64,000 nt of DNA from Planctomycetota bacterium (GCA_026692865.1 JAPLNI010000058.1:558938-622937); one strand, 5' to 3'. Positions 8,098-16,534 are shown, counted from the first letter of the stretch. Made by a program: numbers and translations. The notes: generated by a model from the letters alone, not told the origin.

Positions 8098-8385
8098 CCA
8101 AACTCCAGAGCAAAAGTGGCTGAAGCGTCCGGCAAGAAAATGACGGACCGTTTGTGTTTCGATTTTTCGTTAGTGAGGTCGTTCGATAGTTATTGATCTG
8201 GCTGATGTATTGGTAAGGTGCTGAAGCGGGACAAAATTTCATTCGGACAAAAAATACAAACTGTGCCTATGCTTGCGGCGGATCCGACTACCCTTAGATT
8301 GAGAGATGGCCGGGGAAGGACCCGCTAGCCTTTCCTGGCTATGTACCTCGAGACTTCAGTTGCTTCGTAGGGGCCACTGATGGCC
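8098..8385. other. Gene-poor stretch upstream of the recombinase operon
   Basis: Open frames here are short and lack ribosome binding sites. The stretch should contain the promoter of the leftward recombinase operon. A 6-bp GC hairpin (GGGCCA/TGGCCC, 8371-8386) overlaps the stop of the small ORF to its right but lacks a following T-run. A site-specific recombination site for the serine recombinase may also lie here; no core sequence could be identified. Confidence 0.4.
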
Positions 8386-8514
8386 CTATGTAGCGTTCGC
8401 GGCATTAGTTGGTAGTTTCCTGCAGTCAGCGGGTTCCGCTTCGTTAGACGCAATCCTGCGTGATGTCTTGTTGACTTTAATTCTCTTAGCTTCATCTCCA
8501 CTCAACTTGCTCAT
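8386..8514 (-). CDS. Putative 42-aa small basic protein
   Basis: A short ORF with a strong ribosome binding site (AGGAAG, 5 nt before ATG at 8514) encodes 42 residues starting MSKLSGDEAKRIKVNKTSRR. The N-terminal half is basic and the C-terminal half contains one Cys. It lies between the iteron-like array and the recombinase operon, downstream of the prim-pol/helicase gene on the same strand. The ribosome binding site is the main evidence; no homology is recognised, and it may be only a leader peptide. Confidence 0.35.
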   Translation of the reverse strand: MSKLSGDEAKRIKVNKTSRRIASNEAEPADCRKLPTNAANAT

Positions 8515-8557
8515 GGTTACTTCCTGTGGTTATCGTTATTCAATGTTGCGAACTCGT

Positions 8558-8748
8558 GGCTACCGTCACGCACCGTCACGACGGTAGCCATAGCAACCTG
8601 GTTATTCCCGTGCGCGTGTGCGTGTGCGCGCCTGCGTAAATGTTCGGATTATCGTGACGGTACGTGACGGTAAGCTCGTAAGTCCTTACGGCGCAAGGGT
8701 TGGCTACCGTCACAGAAGCGAAGTTGCTCGTGACGGTAACGTGACGGT
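8558..8748. repeat. Iteron-like array, candidate replication origin of the second element
   Basis: The 9-mer CGTGACGGT or its complement ACCGTCACG occurs at 8562-8570 and 8572-8580 (minus), 8653-8661 and 8663-8671 (plus), 8729-8737 and 8740-8748 (plus), plus an 8/9 copy at 8706-8713 (minus). Adjacent copies are spaced 10-11 bp, one helical turn. The first pair lies inside an 11-bp perfect inverted repeat (8557-8567/8580-8590). The array abuts the 3' end of the prim-pol/helicase gene. This matches the layout of iteron origins recognised by P4-alpha-like primase-helicases. Repeats are seen directly; origin function is inferred. Confidence 0.7.
8609..8631. other. 23-bp alternating pyrimidine-purine tract
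   Basis: From 8609 to 8631 the sequence alternates strictly pyrimidine-purine (CG, TG, CG, CG, TG, TG and so on), a pattern that can adopt Z-DNA under negative supercoiling. It lies between the two halves of the iteron-like array. Its placement inside a candidate origin may be functional or chance. Confidence 0.5.
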
Positions 8749-8766
8749 CTGTTACGGTACCTACTT

Positions 8767-11085
8767 TCATTGCTGACTCCTTTTGAGGTCGATCCCCTCG
8801 TAGAACGTCTGATCGCCGGCCCCACGACGCCGAGTGATGCTACACACTGCCGAAGCCAGATCGCGGCCAAAAGACTGCCTCGTGGTGACAAGCGTACGAC
8901 CTTCTCGATCGCACCATCCCTTCCACGCTTCGTAGAGATCGCCTACCCAGACGCGATGTCCAGCACCTACGACACATTCATCACGTACGAAGGCTGATAC
9001 TGGTGAGGAAAGGTCTTCGATCTCTTCAACGATGGCTCGCACGCTGGATGGAACAACGAAGTACCCTCGTTCATGCAACCGCTGCCAACCTTCGATTGCC
9101 CAGTTTAAGATGCCAGGTAGTTCAAGTAGCAACTTCGCTGTTAGTCCCTTGTCCTCACGTCCATAGAAGCTCTCGGTGAAGCGGAGAACGACAAAGCGGC
9201 CGGCAAGCGCACCACTTGAGTCGCTCAGCTTCGGAAACTCATTGGTTAGAAACATGAATCGCGTTGGAAGCTTCAGTGTGACGCTTGCAATATTCTTTCG
9301 ATCTATCGTCAAAGTGTCTTCTCCGCTGATACACAGCAGACGTTCAACAACCGTCGCGATGTTGTCGCCGCTGAATCGAGCATCGCTGACAATGGCTAGG
9401 CTCTTGCCGATTAGCGACTGGAGACCAAATGGTCCGGATAGACCTGAGGTGGTTGGGCCGCAGACATTGCCGGCACCTATCAGTTTCGCGAGCACACGAG
9501 CTATGGTCCCCTTGCCGCTACGCCTAGGACCGACGATTAGGAGCATCTTCTGCTGCGAAGTATCGCCCGTTAGGCAGTAGCCGAACCATTCTTGAAGTAG
9601 ATCTAGCGACTCAATATCCCCATCGAATAACCGGTGCAAGAAACCATGCCAAGCCATGGGAGTAGGAGCCTTAGGGTCATGATCAAAATCCAACGCATTG
9701 GTCGTAAAGAACCGCGGCGTTGATGGTAGGAGGCGCATGGTCGGCAAGTGCAACAAAGATGAGCGACAAGCGACAATCTCTGTTGGATGAGGCGAATCCA
9801 GTGAATAGTCCAACCAAGACGGGGAAAGTGTGGTAGCAGGCAGATGCACGAACGCTCGGAGCGATTCGAGTGCAGCATTTACCGTCGATGGATTGGACTG
9901 GAAATCGACCAATTCCTGCGATCTTGTACGCTGGTTGTACTGATAACGTTGAGCATCGTGCAGCCAAATTTGCAATCGTTGCTTGACCGAATAGTCCTCC
10001 AACTCACAGTACCGATTGTCTCGCCATTCGCTGAGCATTCCCGCATAACAGTGAAGTGTGCGACCTTCCGGATGCATGTGAAATTCATGCACGAACGAGC
10101 TTGCTGTTGGTAATGTCTGAGTATGCGAGAGCACCAGTTGGTTTGTGAGCGGATTTCGATTGCCCAGAGGAATACATCCATCGGCGGAGAATTCTAATGC
10201 TTTCCCGCGTCGGCAGGTTTTCTCTGCGTCTCGGACGCGTTTCAATATCTCTGCATCGGTCCAAGATCGCGGAAAGGGCTGATCCTTGGAATACTTGCGA
10301 ATCGTTGCCAATGTCGTCGCGTCATCTAAATCATATTCAACGGCACGACATGCGCAAACAAACAATCGAAGTGAGCCGTCTTGATTGTCAACGTGCGTGA
10401 TTCGACGCATAGTTGCGAGACACTGCTCGGACCGCTCGCCACCTTGTGGCAAACGTTTTGATTCCGGACCAGACGATGGCAACGCCGTTTGGCGATTGGG
10501 ACCCTTACTAGGAGAGGCTTTCTCGCCAAGTTCAATTAAGACTGCTTCTGCCAGTTGCTTTACGCTTTTGATTATGACATCTGGGTGAACTTCAGCGGGT
10601 TCGATACTTTCGTTACACCAAGAAACATCTTCGCCCGATTCGTGCACACTTGGCGGAAACACAGTCTGCCCACCAGTCGAACGTAATTCAACAATCATTC
10701 CCGCAGACTTACTTCGAAACTGTTTGCTAACGACTGGACTCGTCGCGCGGTAAAGCCAGTGCGAACGAGGATTCGACGGTCGGCCGAAGACAGCGGAAGT
10801 TGGCGGCAGATACTTAGGGGCAAGCTCGACAACCCGCGGATGGTCCATGTCGATATCGATTAGCCATCCTGAAGGTTCGCCTAAGAGCACTCCGATATTC
10901 TTCGGACTGCCTTTGAAACGCGACGGCAAGCACTCGGCAGACAATCGCAATCGCTCCCAACCCTTGAATCCGGGGTTCTTGCTGCGGTGCGGAACGGGAA
11001 TAACGGCCCAGCCTCGCTGAGTATATTGCTGAGCAGTTAAAAGTGTCACACCGTCCGCCCGCTGGTCCGTGATATCATTCTCCAT
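8767..11085 (-). CDS. Prim-pol primase fused to SF3 (D5/P4-alpha-like) helicase
   Basis: A 772-aa replication protein. The N-terminal bifunctional primase-polymerase domain (about residues 15-190) contains the metal-binding motif WLIDIDMD and the later VELRSTGGQTVFPPS. A middle region is Cys-poor and resembles a D5_N linker. The C-terminal SF3 helicase (about 490-690) has Walker A GPRRSGKGT, Walker B-like SLAIVSDARF and the arginine-containing FMFLTNEFPKLSD (motif C). A winged-helix tail follows. It is predicted to prime and unwind at the adjacent iteron-like origin. The start at ATG 11085 is preferred over 11109 because AGGAG lies 10 nt upstream. It overlaps the HTH gene by 11 nt. Confidence 0.88.
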   Translation of the reverse strand: MENDITDQRADGVTLLTAQQYTQRGWAVIPVPHRSKNPGFKGWERLRLSAECLPSRFKGSPKNIGVLLGEPSGWLIDIDMDHPRVVELAPKYLPPTSAVFGRPSNPRSHWLYRATSPVVSKQFRSKSAGMIVELRSTGGQTVFPPSVHESGEDVSWCNESIEPAEVHPDVIIKSVKQLAEAVLIELGEKASPSKGPNRQTALPSSGPESKRLPQGGERSEQCLATMRRITHVDNQDGSLRLFVCACRAVEYDLDDATTLATIRKYSKDQPFPRSWTDAEILKRVRDAEKTCRRGKALEFSADGCIPLGNRNPLTNQLVLSHTQTLPTASSFVHEFHMHPEGRTLHCYAGMLSEWRDNRYCELEDYSVKQRLQIWLHDAQRYQYNQRTRSQELVDFQSNPSTVNAALESLRAFVHLPATTLSPSWLDYSLDSPHPTEIVACRSSLLHLPTMRLLPSTPRFFTTNALDFDHDPKAPTPMAWHGFLHRLFDGDIESLDLLQEWFGYCLTGDTSQQKMLLIVGPRRSGKGTIARVLAKLIGAGNVCGPTTSGLSGPFGLQSLIGKSLAIVSDARFSGDNIATVVERLLCISGEDTLTIDRKNIASVTLKLPTRFMFLTNEFPKLSDSSGALAGRFVVLRFTESFYGREDKGLTAKLLLELPGILNWAIEGWQRLHERGYFVVPSSVRAIVEEIEDLSSPVSAFVRDECVVGAGHRVWVGDLYEAWKGWCDREGRTLVTTRQSFGRDLASAVCSITRRRGAGDQTFYEGIDLKRSQQ

Positions 11086-11320
11086 CGGTAGGCTGCTCCT
11101 GTACAACATCCGAGCTTATAAAATCACCGCGCTCCTCTGCGATCCGTCGCAGTTCCGAGGCGATTCGACTAAGGTCTGAATCCACAAAGACGCGAGAATG
11201 ACCTGCCCACCCAGCGGGCTGGATTTTGCGCGATAGAATGATGTACTCAATGCGATGAACGGGTTGCCCCAGTCTGCGAGCAATCTCGCCGACTGTGAGC
11301 ATAGGCTGTTTCCTCACCAT
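11075..11320 (-). CDS. MerR/excisionase-like HTH regulator
   Basis: An 81-aa protein with a MerR-type winged HTH at residues 6-55 (MLTVGEIARRLGQPVHRIEY, then ILSRKIQPAGWAG and VFVDSDLSRIASEL). The start at 11320 has AGAGGAA just upstream; the open frame extends further but without a better site. It precedes and overlaps the prim-pol/helicase gene, so it is probably co-transcribed and may control replication or excision. Palindromes at 11381-11463 in its upstream region are candidate operators. Confidence 0.72.
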   Translation of the reverse strand: MVRKQPMLTVGEIARRLGQPVHRIEYIILSRKIQPAGWAGHSRVFVDSDLSRIASELRRIAEERGDFISSDVVQEQPTDGE

Positions 11321-11380
11321 GTTTTCCTCTTCTTGCGTGAGTTGATGAGGGACATGGCTTACTCCGAATCGGCCAATCGT

Positions 11381-11463
11381 CCCTCTATACGTATAAGAAG
11401 GGAACTCTGTGAATGCTGGCCGGGAACACTGTGACCTTCTCGCGGGAATTCCGAACGATCGTT
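11381..11463. promoter_or_regulatory. Two palindromes in the divergent intergenic region
   Basis: TATACGTATA (11386-11395) is a perfect 10-bp palindrome within a longer imperfect one bounded by CCCT and AGGG (11381-11402). AACGATCGTT (11454-11463) is a second perfect 10-bp palindrome. Both lie between the leftward HTH/helicase operon and the rightward gene at 11527, where an autoregulator would bind. Regulatory function is inferred from position only. Confidence 0.35.
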
Positions 11464-11526
11464 TCGAATACACGCAATTTGCAGTAAAATCTTGGCTGAT
11501 TAGTTCGCGGTAACAGGAAAAAAGCA

Positions 11527-12444
11527 GTGAGTGATGTCCCTAAGAAGCAGTCGTCGATTGGAGCGGGTAAGGCATACATGGCCGCCATCGAGTCGGATCC
11601 GGCGTCGAAACAGGCTCTTGCCACGGCGTTGAAGAGGCTCCAAAGTTTTGCTTTAAGCGTCAAGCTTGCGAACAGGTTAGAAACTAAGGGATTGAAGCCG
11701 GCCTTCGAGTTGGCAACCTTTACAAAAGAGCTTAACAAAGTCTTGCAGGAACAACTTCAAGGGCTCGTGGGCGAATGCTCCGAAGAAGCACGAGCCGAAC
11801 AACTGCGATTGACTTCCGAACTCCGGCGAGAAGCAGAAGCCGAGCTTCAAATGCTCAACAACGAATTGATGCAGTACGGATTCGAGCCGCTGGAGAATGA
11901 TTTAGAATCGTGGGAGGAACTGGCTCGCATTACCGAGAAAGAACCCGGCCCCATGACGATGGAGGAGATCTACCGTTGGGCGATTGCTTGGGCCAAACGC
12001 GAGTTGATACGTGCCAAGATTGCGCGTGGTGAAACATCGCCTCAAATCACCACTAACCCCAAGCAGCTTCACCCAGCAGTACGTTCATCGGAAGAAGCCA
12101 GCATCCTCCGCGATGATAATGATCCGTGTATCGCATGGTGCATCGGCAAACGCATCTATCTCGGCAACGACACCCAAGTCAGTCGACTCTTTTGGTTATT
12201 AGCCTCGCCCGTTGGTCGCGCTTGCAGCCTGGCCGAAGTACAACGAGCAGTAGACATCCAGGAATCGTCGCTTGATGTGGGGACAGAGGAAGCCGAAATC
12301 CGAAAGTCGCATCAACGCGTTCGCAAAGCCATCTCAAAACTGCGAGCCACATTGGTTGAGGGAAAAGCCGAAGATCATGTGTTGATAACGCGAGGTGGAA
12401 CTCAAGTGCATCCCGAGTACACGATGTTGCTTCGGTTTAGCTGA
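11527..12444 (+). CDS. Hypothetical protein with C-terminal winged-helix-like domain
   Basis: A 305-aa soluble protein. Residues 75-125 are glutamate/arginine-rich and probably coiled coil (EARAEQLRLTSELRREAEAE). The C-terminal 110 residues (GKRIYLGNDTQVSRLFWLLA, SLAEVQRAVD, RVRKAISKLRATL, then LITRGGTQVHPEYTMLL) resemble the OmpR/PhoB-type winged helix, with the alpha-loop-alpha spacing and a wing hairpin. There is no receiver domain. The start is GTG with AGGA 8 nt upstream. It diverges from the helicase operon and probably belongs to the second element as a regulator. No specific family is recognised. Confidence 0.55.
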   Translation: MSDVPKKQSSIGAGKAYMAAIESDPASKQALATALKRLQSFALSVKLANRLETKGLKPAFELATFTKELNKVLQEQLQGLVGECSEEARAEQLRLTSELRREAEAELQMLNNELMQYGFEPLENDLESWEELARITEKEPGPMTMEEIYRWAIAWAKRELIRAKIARGETSPQITTNPKQLHPAVRSSEEASILRDDNDPCIAWCIGKRIYLGNDTQVSRLFWLLASPVGRACSLAEVQRAVDIQESSLDVGTEEAEIRKSHQRVRKAISKLRATLVEGKAEDHVLITRGGTQVHPEYTMLLRFS

Positions 12445-12629
12445 AACGCCTTTCCTTGGTCATTCGAATTCGTAATGGAAGATTGGGCAACGGATCAATA
12501 TCGTAGTGGCCCCCGACCAAACTAGAGATAAACATTGAAAACGGACCCAGGGCGGAGATGTCGCCGGGCGTCCAAGCAGCCATGTGCGCCTAGCCGGCAA
12601 GAATACGGCCCGTAGTTTCAGGATCAGCG

Positions 12630-13754
12630 TCATGGCTGTTGGGGCAAGCGTCCCTCTGCCTGAAGTTGCTCGATTAAGCGCTGATGAATGCCGGTGAGCA
12701 GGCCTGAAAACTCTGCGTAAGTCGTGCCCTCGGGTTTGATCAATCCTTGTTTCAACATGCCTGTTGGCAAGACTTGATCGACATACTGGCATTTAAAGTA
12801 GCCCAGAACATAAGGTTTTTCGAAGGCGGCTTTCAGATATTTTTCGTAGGCGTCAGCGGCTTCGAATGGCGACTTGAACTGCGGCCACATCGTGACGGAG
12901 TGTTCGGCGGTTGGGAAACTTAGATTCCAGTCGCTGATGACAATCGCCTTGCCGGTGAGTTTGTGCCATTCATCATATTTCGCAGCGTTGAACTTGCCTT
13001 CGTACGGCTGCACGGAGATGACATCGACAACCTTCGCTGCTTCTTCGAGGATTTCGGTTGGCACGTTGAAAGTGTCGTATCGTTCGCCGAAGATCAGACG
13101 CTGCGGGTCGAGTTCTTTGAACGCCGCAGCGCTGTCAGCGTAAAGCTCGCGGGCGATGAGACGCAAGAAAGCGACATCGTCATGTGGACCTTCTTCCTTC
13201 AGGAAGATTTGGTATCGCTGGTGTCCTGGTGCAGACGCTGGTAGATCGCGGATGAACTCGACCCAATTCTTGCCATGCTTCTTTTTGGATGAGAGCGGCC
13301 AAGGTGGAATGTCAGTCCACCAGTAGCCGATACAGTTGGGTTTGTTCTTCGTTTTCGCGCAGGCGTCGCTGATCTTCTTCCGTAGGCGAGCCTTAAAGGC
13401 CGGGTCGAAGACATCTTCGAAACGAGATTCGCCCGCACCTACGAGCCGGTCCAGTGGCACGATGAAGGGGAAGCGATCCCACAAATCAGACTGTGGCACG
13501 GTGTTGAAGTGCCAGCCGCGAAGTTGCTGCTCAATCTCGACGAGTCGCGTCTCGCGTTCCGTCCCTTTCAAACCGCCCAACGCTCCGCCGACGTGCGAGA
13601 TGCCGAGCATCATGAAAGGTTTCCCGTCAGGCGTGACGAGGCACTGGCGTCCTTCGCGCTCGCCTAGCGTCCAGGGCGCAGACTGCGCGGAAGCGGAGGC
13701 CGCTAAAAACAATGGATAACTAACAACAACAATCAGCAGAACGATCGATTTCAT
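12630..13754 (-). CDS. Secreted TIM-barrel glycoside hydrolase-like protein (agarase-like)
   Basis: A 374-aa protein with a Sec signal peptide (about residues 1-23, cleaved after SASA). The opening WTLGEREGRQCLVTPDGKPF followed by MMLGISHVG is the pattern of GH50/agarase-like clan-A enzymes. Candidate acidic residues are E224 (LIFGERYDTF) and the D in VISDWNLSFP. It is a close paralogue of the N-terminal half of the 691-aa protein at 33373-35448, which carries an extra esterase domain. It probably acts outside the cytoplasm on a polysaccharide; the substrate is unknown. It is the last gene of the long leftward cluster. Confidence 0.65.
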   Translation of the reverse strand: MKSIVLLIVVVSYPLFLAASASAQSAPWTLGEREGRQCLVTPDGKPFMMLGISHVGGALGGLKGTERETRLVEIEQQLRGWHFNTVPQSDLWDRFPFIVPLDRLVGAGESRFEDVFDPAFKARLRKKISDACAKTKNKPNCIGYWWTDIPPWPLSSKKKHGKNWVEFIRDLPASAPGHQRYQIFLKEEGPHDDVAFLRLIARELYADSAAAFKELDPQRLIFGERYDTFNVPTEILEEAAKVVDVISVQPYEGKFNAAKYDEWHKLTGKAIVISDWNLSFPTAEHSVTMWPQFKSPFEAADAYEKYLKAAFEKPYVLGYFKCQYVDQVLPTGMLKQGLIKPEGTTYAEFSGLLTGIHQRLIEQLQAEGRLPQQP

Positions 13755-13840
13755 AAGGAGTGTTTCGAGTGGATGATGACAATTCGGAGTTCTAGAAAAA
13801 CTAGTTGCTATGCAGCCGTATTGTTACGTTTTGGCAGCTA

Positions 13841-16534
13841 TCAGGTTGAGACACCAAACCAGCCGCGGCTGACTTGGAAATCCACGTTGCCGGAGATCTG
13901 CGCCTTTGGGCTGTTCTGACCGGTCCAAACGCGGGACAGCGCGGCGAGGATGGATGCGGCACGTTCGGAGGCGACAACGTCTACGAGACAGTGGTCGCAG
14001 GTGCTGTTGGCCATGTCGGACGCGATTTGAACCGTAGGGATGAAGGGGTGGCCCTGGGCAGGCTTCGCGCCCTCATGAACAAGGAACAGATTCGCACCCG
14101 AGGATCCCATGCCGCTCAAGGATTCGATGAGGTGATCACCGCTCATCGCCATAACGTGCAGTCCTTTTTGCCGGATGATCTCGCCATAGGACAGCGTGTT
14201 GTGCGGCGAGGCGAAGAACAACGCCGAAGTAAACTCGGGTGAGCGAAGCAACGGAGATGTCTCGGGAAGAATCACGGAGCCGCCGCTCGCTAGGATGGAC
14301 GCGGCCACTGACGCAAGGGCGGTAGCGGTTTCTCCTGGTAAGTCGCCTTGCGCCGTCATGCCAAGACAAAGCGAGATATCGCTGGTCTCCGCTTGCGGTC
14401 CGTCGCCCGAAGAAGATCCGACCGGTGAGGAAGCAAACCATTTCATCACCTTCTCCATCACTCTCTCGATACCGCCATCGAGTTGGATGCTGGCGAAGCC
14501 CATTGCGGAGTGATCGATGTTGCGTGTAGCGAGGAAGTTTCGGATCGCGTCGTTGTGCGTTTTTTCGCATCCGTGCTCGAGCAGAAGCACGCGATCGGCA
14601 AGCGAGTGCGCGGCATAGCCCGCGATGGTTTGCTCCAGAATGTCGATCGCTTCACCAGAAACGCCGCAACCTTCCGTGTGCGGCAGAGCCACGTAACGCG
14701 CTGCTGTCTCCGAAAGGTTCGCGTTCAGTTTGTCTGCGATCATGCGCGCGATTTGTCCAGCGCAGAGGCTGGTGGGGATGATCAACCGGACGCGATTCAC
14801 CGATGCGACGGACTGTCGCAACTCCAGCGGCAGCGATGGCGCGGCAGGCATGGGCTTGAAAGCGAGGGGAACTCCATCGGGCTTCACGTGATCCAGCTTC
14901 GGCTTTGCCGCTGAGTTTGCGGTCTGGCGCCACTCTCGCCAAAGCTGCGCTTGCGAGTGTCCTGCGCGTTCGCCCACGCTGCGGCGGCCGGAGGCAATCG
15001 CGATGGCGTAGTTGAAGGCTTCCTCGCCGAGCGTTTCCATCGATTCGCCATCGAGATAGCGGCCCGCGTTCAGATCCATATCGCGGCTCAGCAGGTTGAA
15101 CCGGCCCGAATTGGTCATGACCTTGATCGTCGGGACAAAGGGATGGTTGGTGATGGATCCATTGCCAGTGCTGAAGACGATCAGGTTGCATCCCGCCGCG
15201 ACTTGCCCCGCGATGCTTTCCAGATCGTTGCCGGGGCTGTTCATGAAGTAAAAACCGGGTTCAGGCATCGACTCGGCGTAGTCGATGACCCAGTCGAGAC
15301 GCATCTGCGGGTCCTTCTTGCGCGCCGCGCCGATGGATTTGATGGCGATGTTGTAGAGGCCGCGGAAGATATTGCCACCGCTTGGATTCGTTTGTCCGCT
15401 CTCGCCGTGCCACTGGAGCTTCTCCTCGAAGGTCGCGAGCGTCTTCAGAAACTTCCGCGCCGTGTCGAGGTCGCGAACGTTCGCGAGGACCCACGACTCC
15501 GCGCCCATCAGTTCATCCGTTTCCGCGAGATTCGCGGCGCCGCCGTGCCGCACTGTCTCGCGCGCGATAATGCCCGCCAGCGGATTTCCCGAGACTCCGC
15601 TGAAGGCATCCGACCCGCCGCATTGAAGACCGATCTTGAGGTAGCGGATCGGTTGCGTCGTGCGCGGTGTTTGATTCGCAATGGCGAGCAGTTCCTCCAC
15701 TGCCGCGCGGGCATTTGTCAAGTTCTCTGCATGATCGCTGCCAAGGCGCATGAAACGGTGCGACACGGCATCCAGCGGAGCGCCGTGGGATCGCATCCAC
15801 TCGGTCAGCGAGTCGTTGTTCACGGGCTCCGATCCAAAGTCGAGCGCGAGAACGGCGCCCACGTTTGGGTTAGTGATGAATCCCGCCAGTGTGCGCAGCG
15901 TGAGGTCGAGATTGTTCGGCACGCCATTCTCACCTCCCTCGGTGTGCGCGATCGCTGCCACGCCATCCACATTGGAAAATCGCTCGCGTGCGCCAGCAAA
16001 TCCTGCCGCCACCATCCTCGCCATGCTTCCCGTCAAGGAACTCGTCCCGAGCACGACCACATGATTGCGCGTGCCTGCGCCTCGCGCCCCCGCGCGGGCA
16101 TAACCTTCGAACGTCCGTGGTGTGGCGTACAGCGACATCTGCTCCGCCGGACGAAAGGAAGCCTCATCGAGTTGATAAGGCTGCAAGTTATCCACAAAGT
16201 TCGGCGTCTCGGGCACGGCGAATCCTACATGCCGCGAGCGAAGCGCGGCGAGCATGGTCGTATTGCACACGTAGTCACCAGCCTGTAGCGGAAGAACCGC
16301 GCGTCCAAAAGGTAGGCCCCACGATGTCAACTCGGTCCCAATCACGATCGGTGCGATGACAAAACGATGGCCTTCGAGAACCGTATGGGCCAGCTTGAAC
16401 GTTACGCCTTCATGCATGATGACGGTGCCGGGCTCCAGACGTCGAATCGCGATGGCGCAATTGTCGCCCGGCGCAGGAAGACGCCCAACGGCATCGAGTC
16501 GGAGTGCGTGTTGTTCGTTGTTGGAGGTTGTCAT
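13841..16534 (-). CDS. UxaA/altronate-dehydratase-like protein with internal duplication
   Basis: An 897-aa protein, far longer than ordinary UxaA (about 500 aa). Residues 25-105 resemble the SAF domain. Residues 155-500 are one UxaA-like unit, with CGGSDAFSGVSGNPLAG (305-321) and FSTGNGSITNHPFVPTIKVM (454-473) intact. Its usual cysteine motifs are replaced by AHTEGGEN and FGSE. Residues 580-850 are a second, degenerate unit that keeps the missing motifs: SLC (C591), PHTEGCG (C623) and HGCE (C656). It has lost the GGSD motif. The active site therefore seems divided between copies. It would dehydrate a sugar acid in the operon with two MFS carriers and a hydroxyacid dehydrogenase. The substrate is not determinable from sequence. 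Confidence 0.82.
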   Translation of the reverse strand: MTTSNNEQHALRLDAVGRLPAPGDNCAIAIRRLEPGTVIMHEGVTFKLAHTVLEGHRFVIAPIVIGTELTSWGLPFGRAVLPLQAGDYVCNTTMLAALRSRHVGFAVPETPNFVDNLQPYQLDEASFRPAEQMSLYATPRTFEGYARAGARGAGTRNHVVVLGTSSLTGSMARMVAAGFAGARERFSNVDGVAAIAHTEGGENGVPNNLDLTLRTLAGFITNPNVGAVLALDFGSEPVNNDSLTEWMRSHGAPLDAVSHRFMRLGSDHAENLTNARAAVEELLAIANQTPRTTQPIRYLKIGLQCGGSDAFSGVSGNPLAGIIARETVRHGGAANLAETDELMGAESWVLANVRDLDTARKFLKTLATFEEKLQWHGESGQTNPSGGNIFRGLYNIAIKSIGAARKKDPQMRLDWVIDYAESMPEPGFYFMNSPGNDLESIAGQVAAGCNLIVFSTGNGSITNHPFVPTIKVMTNSGRFNLLSRDMDLNAGRYLDGESMETLGEEAFNYAIAIASGRRSVGERAGHSQAQLWREWRQTANSAAKPKLDHVKPDGVPLAFKPMPAAPSLPLELRQSVASVNRVRLIIPTSLCAGQIARMIADKLNANLSETAARYVALPHTEGCGVSGEAIDILEQTIAGYAAHSLADRVLLLEHGCEKTHNDAIRNFLATRNIDHSAMGFASIQLDGGIERVMEKVMKWFASSPVGSSSGDGPQAETSDISLCLGMTAQGDLPGETATALASVAASILASGGSVILPETSPLLRSPEFTSALFFASPHNTLSYGEIIRQKGLHVMAMSGDHLIESLSGMGSSGANLFLVHEGAKPAQGHPFIPTVQIASDMANSTCDHCLVDVVASERAASILAALSRVWTGQNSPKAQISGNVDFQVSRGWFGVST

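Noticed and set aside
8576-8891. Minus-strand ORFs across the iteron-like array
   Set aside because: Their translations reflect the repeats, they overlap the end of the helicase gene and they have no ribosome binding sites.
12460-12792. Minus-strand ORF of 110 codons overlapping the end of the agarase-like gene
   Set aside because: It is out of frame with the conserved C-terminus and reads as a shadow; the 12445-12629 gap shows no gene.
14951-16288. Long plus-strand ORF (445 codons) and others such as 30940-31782 and 60591-61829
   Set aside because: They are antisense to clear family members, lack ribosome binding sites and have arginine-rich translations typical of shadows in GC-rich genes.
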